The notes: generated by a model from the sequence alone, not told the origin. Shown: positions 1 to 6,405, counted from the first letter of the stretch. The stretch: 6,424 nt of DNA from Paracoccaceae bacterium (GCA_009920225.1 RGAJ01000106.1:1-6424); one strand, 5' to 3'. A program made the numbers and translations.

Positions 1-823
1 CAATGCCTTCACCAACAGCCATGCGGATAAAGCCAGTGATTTCAACACCTGCTTCAGCAGCGGCTTGGCCAACTGTTAGATCTGGATTGATGACAAAGTT
101 TTGGCCCAACAAAGTGACTTCGGCCAAGAATTTTTTCATACGGCCTTCGATCATTTTTTCGATAACCGCTTCTGGTTTGCCAGATTCGCGCGCCTGATCG
201 ACCAAAATGCCGCGCTCGCGTGCGACGAAATCAGCGTCAAGCGCATCTTCGTTCAACGCTGCTGGGTTGACGGCTGCGATATGCATTGCAACTTGGCGAC
301 CGAACTCTGGGTTTGAGCCTTTCAAGGCAACCAAGACGCCGATTTGGCCCATGTCTGCTGCGGCTGCGTTGTGAACGTAAGTCGCAACTTCGTCGCCAGA
401 GATCTTCGCGATGCGGCGCAGGTTCATGTTTTCACCGATTGTCGCGATTTTGTCGGTAAGGATGTCTTTAACAGATTTGCCGCCGATGGATGCTGCTGCC
501 AGAGCCTCGACACTGTCGACGTCCAACGCTGCTTTTGCGAAGGATGCAACCATGCCTTGGAAGTCCGCATTTTTAGCAACGAAGTCTGTTTCAGAGTTCA
601 CTTCCAACGCGACCCCTGTCCCGCCGTTTACTGCGACAGACACCAAGCCTTCGGCTGCGATACGGTCAGATTTTTTCGCCGCTTTCGCCAAGCCTTTGGT
701 GCGCAACCAATCGATTGCCGCTTCGAAATCGCCGTCTGTTTCTGTCAACGCTTTTTTCGCGTCCATCATGCCTGCGCCAGTTGTTTCGCGCAGTTCTTTT
801 ACCATTGCTGCTGTGATAGCCAT
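1..823 (-). CDS. tsf: Elongation factor Ts (EF-Ts), partial: C-terminus beyond the window edge
   Basis: EF-Ts is the cytoplasmic guanine-nucleotide exchange factor that recycles EF-Tu-GDP during translation elongation. The frame reads open from ATG at 823 to the left edge, giving 274 residues without a stop; the family is usually around 290 residues in this group, so only a short tail is missing. The N-terminal UBA-like domain carries the first EF-Ts signature ([16 protein letters not shown], residues 11-26). The second signature, [11 protein letters not shown] (about residues 74-84), includes the Asp80-Phe81 pair that in E. coli inserts near the EF-Tu Mg2+ site. The two-part core domain follows to the window edge. 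The start is supported by an AAAGGA Shine-Dalgarno sequence at 831-836, 7 nt upstream. It lies 76 nt downstream of rpsB in the classical rpsB-tsf order and is probably co-transcribed with it. Identification is from visible motifs and is firm. Confidence 0.97.
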   Translation of the reverse strand, partial: MAITAAMVKELRETTGAGMMDAKKALTETDGDFEAAIDWLRTKGLAKAAKKSDRIAAEGLVSVAVNGGTGVALEVNSETDFVAKNADFQGMVASFAKAALDVDSVEALAAASIGGKSVKDILTDKIATIGENMNLRRIAKISGDEVATYVHNAAAADMGQIGVLVALKGSNPEFGRQVAMHIAAVNPAALNEDALDADFVARERGILVDQARESGKPEAVIEKMIEGRMKKFLAEVTLLGQNFVINPDLTVGQAAAEAGVEITGFIRMAVGEGI

Positions 824-854
824 AGTAAGATCCTTTACATATATCTAACAAATG

Positions 855-876
855 CGTGCGGGCGATGGCCCGCACG
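855..876 (-). promoter_or_regulatory. GC-rich hairpin in the rpsB-tsf spacer
   Basis: A perfect 9-bp inverted repeat (CGTGCGGGC / GCCCGCACG) with a 4-nt loop lies between the rpsB stop and the tsf Shine-Dalgarno sequence. In the transcript it is followed by GCAUUUGUUAG, a broken U stretch rather than a clean U-tract. It is therefore more likely an mRNA-stabilising, processing or partial-attenuation element than a full terminator. It would allow rpsB and tsf mRNA levels to differ within one operon. The stem is seen directly; the role is inferred. Confidence 0.55.
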
Positions 877-899
877 ATGTGATGTTTGCAAGCGTCGCT

Positions 900-1661
900 T
901 TACGCGTCTGCGTCAGCGGCTGCTTCTGCTGGAAGCTCTTCCATCTCACCCAGATCAACGCCTGCGGCGCCCAATTGTGCGGACATACCGTCCAACGCGG
1001 CGCGGCTGACCAAATCACAATACAATGCGATTGCACGTGCTGCGTCGTCATTGCCTGGGATGATGTAATCAACGCCATCTGGGGAACAGTTGGTGTCAAC
1101 AACAGCAACAACTGGGATGCCCAATTTGTTTGCTTCTGCGATGGCAAGCTGTTCTTTTTTCACGTCGATGACGAACAGCAAATCAGGTGTGCCGCCCATT
1201 TCGGAAATACCGCCCAAAGACGCTTGAAGCTTGGCGAACTCACGCTCAAGACCAAGACGTTCTTTTTTGGTCAAACCGTCTGCGCCTGTTGCCAATTTTT
1301 CGCCGCTGTCTTTCATGCGTGCGATTGATTGCGACACAGTCTGCCAGTTTGTCAACGTGCCACCCAACCAGCGGTGGTTCATATAGTGTTGTGCGCATTT
1401 TTCAGCTGCTTCTGCAACTGGGCCTGCTGCTTGGCGTTTTGTACCAACGAACAGAATGCGGCCGCCTTTTGCGACTGTTTCACGGATCACGTTCAATGCT
1501 TGGTCTAGCATTGGAACAGTTTGTGTCAGGTCCATGATGTGGATGCCGTTGCGCGCGCCATAGATAAATGGTGCCATGCGTGGGTTCCAACGTTGTGTTT
1601 GGTGACCAAAGTGTACGCCAGCTTCTAGCAATTGGCGCAAAGAGAACTCAGGAAGAGCCAT
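900..1661 (-). CDS. rpsB: 30S ribosomal protein S2
   Basis: S2 is a small-subunit protein at the head-body junction of the 30S particle; it binds late in assembly and is needed for S1 association. The 253-residue product has the normal bacterial length. The N-terminal region contains [20 protein letters not shown] (residues 15-34), the standard S2 signature region. Further typical segments are FVGTKRQA (71-78), the [11 protein letters not shown] block (96-106) that precedes the coiled-coil hairpin, and PDLLFVID (159-166) followed by [11 protein letters not shown] (181-191). The C-terminus is an Ala/Asp/Glu-rich tail ([13 protein letters not shown]), common in alphaproteobacterial S2. The ATG at 1661 is chosen because the [15 protein letters not shown] start is conserved and an AAAGGA Shine-Dalgarno sequence lies at 1670-1675, 8 nt upstream. 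It is followed by tsf. A structured leader upstream suggests autoregulation, as is known for S2 in other bacteria. Confidence 0.98.
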   Translation of the reverse strand: MALPEFSLRQLLEAGVHFGHQTQRWNPRMAPFIYGARNGIHIMDLTQTVPMLDQALNVIRETVAKGGRILFVGTKRQAAGPVAEAAEKCAQHYMNHRWLGGTLTNWQTVSQSIARMKDSGEKLATGADGLTKKERLGLEREFAKLQASLGGISEMGGTPDLLFVIDVKKEQLAIAEANKLGIPVVAVVDTNCSPDGVDYIIPGNDDAARAIALYCDLVSRAALDGMSAQLGAAGVDLGEMEELPAEAAADADA

Positions 1662-1777
1662 ATCTTATATCCTTTTTCCGGTTTATGCCTTGGCGGGGGC
1701 GTGTAGGATTTACCCAACCGGTGGACGTTATAGGGATGTCTCCCCCATAGGCCCGAACCCCGCCTGCAGATTTCAGT
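1662..1777 (-). promoter_or_regulatory. Putative structured 5' leader of rpsB mRNA (possible pseudoknot)
   Basis: This non-coding stretch before rpsB contains several complementary segments. In transcript order, GGCGGGG (1764-1758) can pair with CCCCGCC (1698-1692), and CCGGTT (1721-1716) can pair with AACCGG (1683-1678). Because these two stems interleave, they would form an H-type pseudoknot or act as alternatives. Between them TATGGGG (1749-1743) pairs with CCCTATA (1735-1729), allowing one G-U, to form a 7-bp hairpin. The second stem ends 2 nt before the rpsB Shine-Dalgarno sequence at 1670-1675, where it could affect ribosome loading. S2 autoregulates its own mRNA in E. coli; that this leader does the same is inference. 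The 5' boundary assumes the weak promoter described separately. Confidence 0.45.
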
Positions 1778-1780
1778 GGG

Positions 1781-1804
1781 TGCGCATTACTGCATTCTTG
1801 CGCA
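1781..1804. repeat. Dyad TGCGCA-N12-TGCGCA upstream of rpsB
   Basis: Two identical copies of the self-complementary hexamer TGCGCA (1781-1786 and 1799-1804) flank a central TGCA (1791-1794) that lies exactly on the dyad axis. The 18-bp start-to-start spacing is close to two helical turns. It sits in the expected promoter region of rpsB. It could be an operator or a chance palindrome; no regulator is identifiable. Confidence 0.3.
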
Positions 1805-1812
1805 GTGAACAA
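1784..1812 (-). promoter_or_regulatory. Weak candidate sigma-70-type promoter for rpsB
   Basis: TTGTTC (1812-1807) and TAATGC (1789-1784) are separated by 17 nt and would start transcription near 1777, just before the first stem of the leader. Both boxes match the consensus poorly (3/6 and 2/6), so position is the main argument: a strong ribosomal-protein promoter is expected somewhere between 1848 and 1765. A TGCGCA inverted repeat (1781-1804) overlaps this site. Confidence 0.22.
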
Positions 1813-1847
1813 GGGCAGAAAGCAGGAAAAACCCAATTTTTATGGAT

Positions 1848-2594
1848 TTACCGGCTGAAAAGCGCAATCTTTTTATCCAAAGTCGGTGTGAGCCCCGACA
1901 AATGCAACATATGCCAAATCAAACACAGGTTTGACGATAAAACCGGCACGCCGCAGCGGCGTTCAATTTCGGGAATGATTGACAGCGTTTGAAGGTTTGT
2001 GCAGGACATAAAAATCGCGTCTTTTGGATCGCGCTCGTACACATCAATCGCAGCGTTAATGAGCGAGGGCGCATCAATCCGCGCAACATTTGCCTCAATA
2101 GCTTCATCAAAGCTTCCAAAAGACGATGTATCAATCCCTGCCCCTGTTAACGTATCGCGCAAGTGCTGTGATACGGGGGCGACATAGGGACTTAGAAAGG
2201 ACAAAGATGTAATGTTCATGTGCTCGCAGGCCGCCAAAAGCGCGGTGACAGGGTTTGTCACAGAGTGTGTTAAGCACCCCTCTTTCACCAATTCGGCGAC
2301 CCGTTCGGTGCCAATGACCGAACTTCCCGACGTGCAGCCATAGGCCACAACATCAAAATCCGTCGGTGGAAACAGAGAAATGGCCTGTGGCAAATCACGT
2401 TCCATTTGCGCCAAACTTTCCGTGCTGACATCAGGGGCCGATGCCACACGCGTTGTGAAAACCGCTACATCCTGCCGAGGCGTCAAGAGGCGCAATTCAT
2501 ATTCAAGCGTTTCATCTGCCTGTAAAACCACCAACCCCAGCCGCGCGGTTTGGCCCGCGCTTGGCCCAAGGGTATAAGGATAGGCTGCCATCAT
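1848..2594 (-). CDS. Asp/Glu racemase / maleate cis-trans isomerase superfamily enzyme
   Basis: This 248-residue cytoplasmic protein belongs to the two-cysteine superfamily that includes maleate isomerase, arylmalonate decarboxylase, Asp/Glu racemase and the EutA-type proteins of ectoine clusters. Two catalytic-cysteine motifs are visible: YGCTSGSS (Cys87) and MSCTNLQT (Cys198), at the spacing expected for the two pseudosymmetric lobes. The segment VLSSNLCLIWHML (218-230) resembles the C-terminal helix region of maleate isomerases. The N-terminal loop reads VLQADETLE, whereas classical maleate isomerases have an SSNT-type motif with a substrate-binding Asn, so the substrate may differ. ATG at 2594 overlaps the upstream TGA (ATGA); an in-frame ATG at 2591 is the alternative. 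A TTG further upstream would give 3 more residues but is less likely. It is the third gene of the catabolic trio and appears translationally coupled to the M24 gene. The superfamily is secure; the reaction is not known. Confidence 0.8.
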   Translation of the reverse strand: MMAAYPYTLGPSAGQTARLGLVVLQADETLEYELRLLTPRQDVAVFTTRVASAPDVSTESLAQMERDLPQAISLFPPTDFDVVAYGCTSGSSVIGTERVAELVKEGCLTHSVTNPVTALLAACEHMNITSLSFLSPYVAPVSQHLRDTLTGAGIDTSSFGSFDEAIEANVARIDAPSLINAAIDVYERDPKDAIFMSCTNLQTLSIIPEIERRCGVPVLSSNLCLIWHMLHLSGLTPTLDKKIALFSR

Positions 2595-3742
2595 ATCACC
2601 CAAAGATCTTTGGGGGCGGCAGGCGAAATTTGGCGCGGACCAGAGGGCGTGATGACATAGTTATCCTCGTGCACAAGGATCGAACCATCTGGCATCTCAA
2701 TGCCGGGTTCAAGGGTGATGACCATCCCCGACTGTAATTCCGTCCCATCACCTGCGATAAACGATAGTCCCTCGGTCAAGCTCATGCCCAAACCATGCCC
2801 CAACCGGCCTGCGTCACCGCCGCCTTGTCCGCCTGTCAGAACGTGATCCATAGCGTGATAGACATCGCGCGCTGTGTTGCCGACGGTTGCGGCCGCTTTG
2901 CCTGCTTCGGTCGCGTCTAACAAACGTGACCACCCCGATTGCAATTCCTTGGAGGGGGCGCCGATTGCAAAGTTTCGATCATAATCGCAAAAATATCCAT
3001 CCCAAACTAGGCCGGTGTCCAACATCAATACAGACCCGTCTTGCAGCGGCGCATCGGTTGCAGGGGAAATCACATCGTCATACCCCATGGGCCCCGTCCC
3101 GCCCGCCAGATACGGCACCCAATCCGCCCCTTCTGCCAAGCACAAGCGTTGAAAGTCACGAAACACCTGATCAAGCGGCACCCCTGCCCCCGCGATTTCG
3201 CCCACACGATCAAAGGCGCGTCCTGCAATCGCGCAGGCCGTTTCGATTTTGCCGATCTCGGCATCTGATTTCACCATGCGCAAGCGGTGCATAATATTTG
3301 CATCGCTGCCAAAGCTGACATTTGGTAATGCCGCGCGGACACGATCAAAATCTGTCAAAGGCATGCGCAGATGGGTTTCGTAACCGCTCGGGATCCCGAT
3401 GCGCGCAGTTTGGCCCACGATTTCGGCCAGCGTGTCCGCCAACAGCGTGACGCCGTCGTCCACCAAATCCGGTGCGGACCACGTTCGGATATCAGAGATC
3501 CATGTTTTGCCCATCAACGCGGCCCCAATTGATGGGATCACCGCCACAGGCTTGCCGGATTGGGGAACGATCAAAAACCATGGGCGGCTCGGGCTTTCCC
3601 AAAATCGTGTCAGATATCCAGTAAAATATCGAACATTCTGTTCCGTTGTCAGCAACAGCGCGTCGATGCAATCTTCGGCCATCATGCGTTGTGCGCGATC
3701 AACGCGGGATTTGTATTCGCTGGTCTCAAAGCCGCGGATCAT
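2591..3742 (-). CDS. M24-family metallohydrolase (Xaa-Pro peptidase/creatinase-like)
   Basis: This 383-residue cytoplasmic protein has a creatinase-type N-terminal domain (VRYFTGY at 37-43, RMVKSDAEI at 155-163) and a C-terminal pita-bread catalytic domain. All five canonical dimetal ligands are visible: Asp242 (LDTG), Asp253 (CDYDRN), His316 (LGHGLG), Glu345 (TLEPG) and Glu359 (VHEDN), with the usual 11-residue gap between the aspartates. The His of the common GHGxGxxxHExP motif is replaced by Thr323 (GHGLGMSLTEG), so substrate handling probably differs from methionine aminopeptidase or prolidase. Family members cleave Xaa-Pro bonds, creatine or other amide bonds. ATG at 3742 is preferred over an upstream in-frame ATG at 3769 because AGGGGAA lies 7 nt before it and it begins 2 nt after the PLP gene stop. 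The stop overlaps the next start. The exact substrate is unknown. Confidence 0.85.
   Translation of the reverse strand: MIRGFETSEYKSRVDRAQRMMAEDCIDALLLTTEQNVRYFTGYLTRFWESPSRPWFLIVPQSGKPVAVIPSIGAALMGKTWISDIRTWSAPDLVDDGVTLLADTLAEIVGQTARIGIPSGYETHLRMPLTDFDRVRAALPNVSFGSDANIMHRLRMVKSDAEIGKIETACAIAGRAFDRVGEIAGAGVPLDQVFRDFQRLCLAEGADWVPYLAGGTGPMGYDDVISPATDAPLQDGSVLMLDTGLVWDGYFCDYDRNFAIGAPSKELQSGWSRLLDATEAGKAAATVGNTARDVYHAMDHVLTGGQGGGDAGRLGHGLGMSLTEGLSFIAGDGTELQSGMVITLEPGIEMPDGSILVHEDNYVITPSGPRQISPAAPKDLWVI
2599..2614 (-). promoter_or_regulatory. Perfect 16-bp palindrome before the racemase-like start codon
   Basis: CCCAAAGATCTTTGGG is a perfect palindrome. It encodes the Pro-Lys-Asp-Leu-Trp stretch at the end of the M24 protein and ends 4 nt before the ATG at 2594. 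As RNA it forms CCCAAA-GATC-UUUGGG (6-bp stem). The only purine-rich ribosome-binding candidate for the next gene (UUUGGGUG) lies partly in its 3' arm. This suggests that independent initiation is poor and that ribosomes finishing the M24 gene open the site. The palindrome is seen; the coupling role is inferred. Confidence 0.45.
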
Positions 3743-3744
3743 GG

Positions 3745-4761
3745 TTATTCCCCTTCGCTTAGAATGCACAACACGCGGTCATCGGGGGACAGATTGACAA
3801 CACCTGCCACCGCTGCGGCGCAGCCTGCACCCCCTGATGGTGATGTTGACAGGCCCCATTGGGCCAATGTTGGCAAATGTTCTTCGACCTGTGCGTCTGT
3901 CATCAGAGCAAAGTTATCTGCATCGCGCGCCAAGCCTTTCAGCGCGATCAATGACGCCTCTTTACAGTCGAGGCGTCCCATGCTGGACACTCCGCCAGTG
4001 GTTGACACGAATTTCCCTGCCGCGATGGCATGGTGCAGCGCCGGTGCGCGGTCGGGTTCAACAACTGTTATGATCGGGCCATAGCCCCAGACATGGCGGA
4101 AATAGGATGCTGCCGCCGTCGCCAACCCGCCAACGCCCGCTTGCAAAAAGATATGCGTCGGGGGCTCAGGCATTTGATCAACGGTTTCGGCGGCAAGAAC
4201 CTGATACCCTTCCATCAACCGATGCGGCAATTCGGTGTATCCTGCCCACGAACTGTCAGACAACAATGTCCAACCGTTCTCGGCGGCAGCGGTTTGTGCA
4301 GCCTGCATCGAGGCCTCATAATCGTCACCGGCGCGGACAACCCCTGCCCCCCACTGGCGCAGACGCTCTGCAAAACCTTCAGGAACGGTATTCGACAGAT
4401 AGACAACCGCTTGTGCGCCGAATATTTTTGCACCTGCAGCCACCGACAATCCGTGATTGCCCGCGCTTGCCGTCACAAATGTGGTGTCGGACAGATCGTG
4501 TTTTTGTGCCGTATGCGCGATGACATAGGCCGCGCCAAGCGCCTTGAAACTGCCCAATCCCATGCGCTGGCGTTCATCTTTGACAAAGATCGTTGCGCCC
4601 GATGGCAGCGTATGGGTCACCAATGGTGTTTGCGCATAATCGGGACAGCGTTGTAACAGACCAAGCGCCAGATCAGCGCGGATCGACGGAAAGGGAATGT
4701 CTGCACCTACCTCAAAATCGGTGGTGCCACGGTACGGGTTTTTTAAGAATGTCTGTGTCAT
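3745..4761 (-). CDS. Diaminopropionate ammonia-lyase-like PLP enzyme (fold type II)
   Basis: This 338-residue protein resembles diaminopropionate ammonia-lyase (DpaL), which converts 2,3-diaminopropionate to pyruvate and ammonia. Matches in order are NPYRG (8-12), KDERQRMGLGSFKALG (61-76, with the PLP-binding Lys73), GNHG (101-104), SDSSWAGYTELP (168-179), PTHIFLQAGVGGLA (201-214, phosphate-binding glycine loop) and the C-terminal LSEGE. By alignment from memory with E. coli DpaL, Lys77 is Lys73 and Asp189 is Asp169. Asp120, which acts on the D-isomer, is Ala100; the segment SAGNHG here resembles threonine dehydratases. The protein is about 60 residues shorter than E. coli DpaL, mainly near the N-terminus and before the GNHG loop. 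The start at 4761 keeps the NPYRG motif, but its Shine-Dalgarno sequence is weak. It is the first gene of the trio. The family is likely; activity on diaminopropionate is uncertain. Confidence 0.78.
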   Translation of the reverse strand: MTQTFLKNPYRGTTDFEVGADIPFPSIRADLALGLLQRCPDYAQTPLVTHTLPSGATIFVKDERQRMGLGSFKALGAAYVIAHTAQKHDLSDTTFVTASAGNHGLSVAAGAKIFGAQAVVYLSNTVPEGFAERLRQWGAGVVRAGDDYEASMQAAQTAAAENGWTLLSDSSWAGYTELPHRLMEGYQVLAAETVDQMPEPPTHIFLQAGVGGLATAAASYFRHVWGYGPIITVVEPDRAPALHHAIAAGKFVSTTGGVSSMGRLDCKEASLIALKGLARDADNFALMTDAQVEEHLPTLAQWGLSTSPSGGAGCAAAVAGVVNLSPDDRVLCILSEGE

Positions 4762-4780
4762 AGCCCAACATTAATTGAGC

Positions 4781-4810
4781 TATAAAATAATCACAGTCTA
4801 AAAACGACAA
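4781..4810 (-). promoter_or_regulatory. Weak candidate promoter in the glpD-trio gap
   Basis: The 57-bp gap after the glpD stop is AT-rich. TTGTCG (4810-4805, 4/6 match to the -35 consensus) and TTTATA (4786-4781, 3/6) are spaced by 18 nt. If real, this promoter would start the three-gene module just before the ATG at 4761. No convincing terminator for glpD lies here, so read-through from glpD remains equally possible. Confidence 0.22.
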
Positions 4811-4818
4811 GCCGCGAT

Positions 4819-6405
4819 CTATTTAAACAGATCTTTCTGCGCATTTGCCATCCAATTGTCCAATGCGGTGATCTGATCTGGGGTGAGCTGTAACCCAAGT
4901 TTTGATCGACGCCATACAACATCTTCGGCGGTGCGGGCAAATTCGTGACGCATCATCCATGTGACTTCTGCCTCACTTAGGGTCGCACCAAAATCGACAC
5001 CCAGATCATCCAATGTTGTCGCAGTGCCAAGTATGTTGAATGCATCTGTCCCGTATAGACGAACGAGCCGTGTTGCCCAAGTAGCAGATAAGAATGAATA
5101 TTTTTTCGTTAGATCGGTTACAAGTGTTGCTGTCTCGTTAACCCTAAAATCGCCCCCCGGTAAGGCCGCTTTATGTGTCCAGCTGGGGGTCTTGCGGTTA
5201 AACACAGTCTGGATTTTGTCCAATGCATCCTCGGCCAACTGGCGGTATGTCGTGATTTTTCCGCCGTAAATATTCAAAAGCGGCCCCGCCGCGCCATCAT
5301 CAATGTTCAAGACATAATCGCGCGTTGCTGCTGACGCAGTGCCAGATCCGTCATTGAACAATGGGCGCACACCTGAGTAGGTCCAATGAATATCCTCTTT
5401 GCTCAGCGGTTTTTTGAAATATTGATTGGCGAAGTCCAATAAATATTGTGCTTCTTCGTCGCTGCACTGCGGGGCATCGTTTGGTGCGGCGTGTTCTGCT
5501 TCGGTGGTTCCGATCAGGGTAAAGTCGGTTTCATAAGGAATGGCAAAGATGATGCGGCCGTCGGAGCCTTGGAAAAAATAGGCTTTGTCATGATCATACA
5601 GCTTTGAGGTGACGATGTGGCTGCCGCGCACCAAACGCACGCCAAGCTTGGCGTTGCGACCGATGACCGATGCTGTGATGTCGCCTACCCAAGGTCCCGC
5701 AGCGTTCACAATCATTCGCGCAAAATGGGTGTGTCGTTCGCCTGCGGACGTTTCTGTTTCAATCTGCCACAGACCATCGTCAAATCGCGCCGACAGCACC
5801 TTGGTATGGGTAAGAACCTGCGCCCCGCGCATCTGTGCATCACGCGCGTTCAACACAACCAATCGCGCGTCATCGATCCAGCAATCGGAATATTCATAGG
5901 CTTTGTGAAATCTAGGAAACAGAACTGTGCCTTCGCGTGACGTGGTCAAATCCAACGCCGATGTACCCTTGAGGATTTTTCGTCCGCCTAAATGGTCGTA
6001 TAGAAACAATCCCAATCTGATCAACCAAAAGGGCCTGCGCCCTTTCATCCATGGAAAGATACCCGCCAAAAGCCGCGATGTGGGCGTCGAACTGTCAAAA
6101 CGCATATCCTTGCTTAGCGGAATAACAAAGCGCATGGGCCAGCTGATATGCGGCATGATGTTGAGCAATACTTCGCGTTCTTTCAATGCTTTGGCGACCA
6201 AGCCAAATTCAAAATACTCAAGGTACCGCAAACCGCCATGAAAGAGTTTGGTTGAATTTGACGACGTCCCGCTGGCCAGATCGTTCATTTCGGCAAGCGT
6301 GACAGAAAACCCGCGCCCTGTCGCATCGCGGGCGATACCGCATCCGTTCACACCGCCGCCGATAATGAAAAGGTCAACTGCTGCAGTCCTATTTTGATCA
6401 ACCAT
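4819..6405 (-). CDS. glpD: Aerobic glycerol-3-phosphate dehydrogenase (FAD-dependent)
   Basis: GlpD oxidises sn-glycerol-3-phosphate to dihydroxyacetone phosphate at the inner face of the cytoplasmic membrane and passes electrons to the quinone pool. The 528-residue product is slightly longer than E. coli GlpD (501). The N-terminal Rossmann FAD motif IGGGVNGCGIARDATGRG (15-32) is the first family signature, followed by SSNSTKLFHGGLRYLEYF (48-65) with Arg60 and Tyr61 in the active-site region. VNAAGPWV (233-240) and GTTEAEHAA (299-307) are typical of the DAO fold. GGKITTYRQLA (381-391) is the second family signature. The C-terminal helical domain (DAO_C) includes MRHEFARTAEDVVWRRSKLGL. The ATG at 6405 gives the N-terminus expected before the FAD motif; only 19 bases upstream are visible, with a weak AATAGG as possible ribosome-binding site. 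Other glp genes, if present, would be to the right. Confidence 0.97.
   Translation of the reverse strand: MVDQNRTAAVDLFIIGGGVNGCGIARDATGRGFSVTLAEMNDLASGTSSNSTKLFHGGLRYLEYFEFGLVAKALKEREVLLNIMPHISWPMRFVIPLSKDMRFDSSTPTSRLLAGIFPWMKGRRPFWLIRLGLFLYDHLGGRKILKGTSALDLTTSREGTVLFPRFHKAYEYSDCWIDDARLVVLNARDAQMRGAQVLTHTKVLSARFDDGLWQIETETSAGERHTHFARMIVNAAGPWVGDITASVIGRNAKLGVRLVRGSHIVTSKLYDHDKAYFFQGSDGRIIFAIPYETDFTLIGTTEAEHAAPNDAPQCSDEEAQYLLDFANQYFKKPLSKEDIHWTYSGVRPLFNDGSGTASAATRDYVLNIDDGAAGPLLNIYGGKITTYRQLAEDALDKIQTVFNRKTPSWTHKAALPGGDFRVNETATLVTDLTKKYSFLSATWATRLVRLYGTDAFNILGTATTLDDLGVDFGATLSEAEVTWMMRHEFARTAEDVVWRRSKLGLQLTPDQITALDNWMANAQKDLFK

Noticed and set aside
344..1009. Long plus-strand open frame (221 codons) opposite tsf and rpsB
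   Set aside because: It lies antisense to two certain housekeeping genes and crosses the spacer between them. Its translation is Cys/Arg-rich with no recognisable motif; it is a shadow frame.
1801..1847. Rho-independent terminator after the racemase-like gene
   Set aside because: Short T runs are present in the transcript (ATTGGGTTTTTCC) but no GC-rich stem precedes them.
2887..3294. Plus-strand open frame of 135 codons opposite the M24 gene
   Set aside because: Pro/Arg/His-rich composition typical of an antisense shadow, no family motif, fully inside a well-supported gene.
2591..3742. M24 protein as DMSP lyase DddP, common in roseobacters
   Set aside because: DddP is longer (about 440-450 residues) and has a different metal-ligand arrangement; the neighbours do not suggest DMSP metabolism.
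2591..4761. Direct assignment of the trio as ectoine utilisation genes eutA, eutD and eutB
   Set aside because: The PLP enzyme matches DpaL rather than the threonine-dehydratase-like EutB, the M24 protein has the full canonical metal site, and eutC, eutE, transporter and regulator genes are not seen. Kept only as a family-level analogy.
4766..4777. CAACATTAATTG as a LysR-type operator before the PLP gene
   Set aside because: The CAA/TTG arms and the inner ATTAAT are not concentric, and no regulator gene is adjacent; not distinguishable from chance in AT-rich sequence.
4816..4833. GATCT/AGATC inverted repeat at the end of glpD as a terminator
   Set aside because: Only a 5-bp AT-rich stem with an 8-nt loop, overlapping the stop codon and followed by GC-rich sequence before the short T run; too weak to call.
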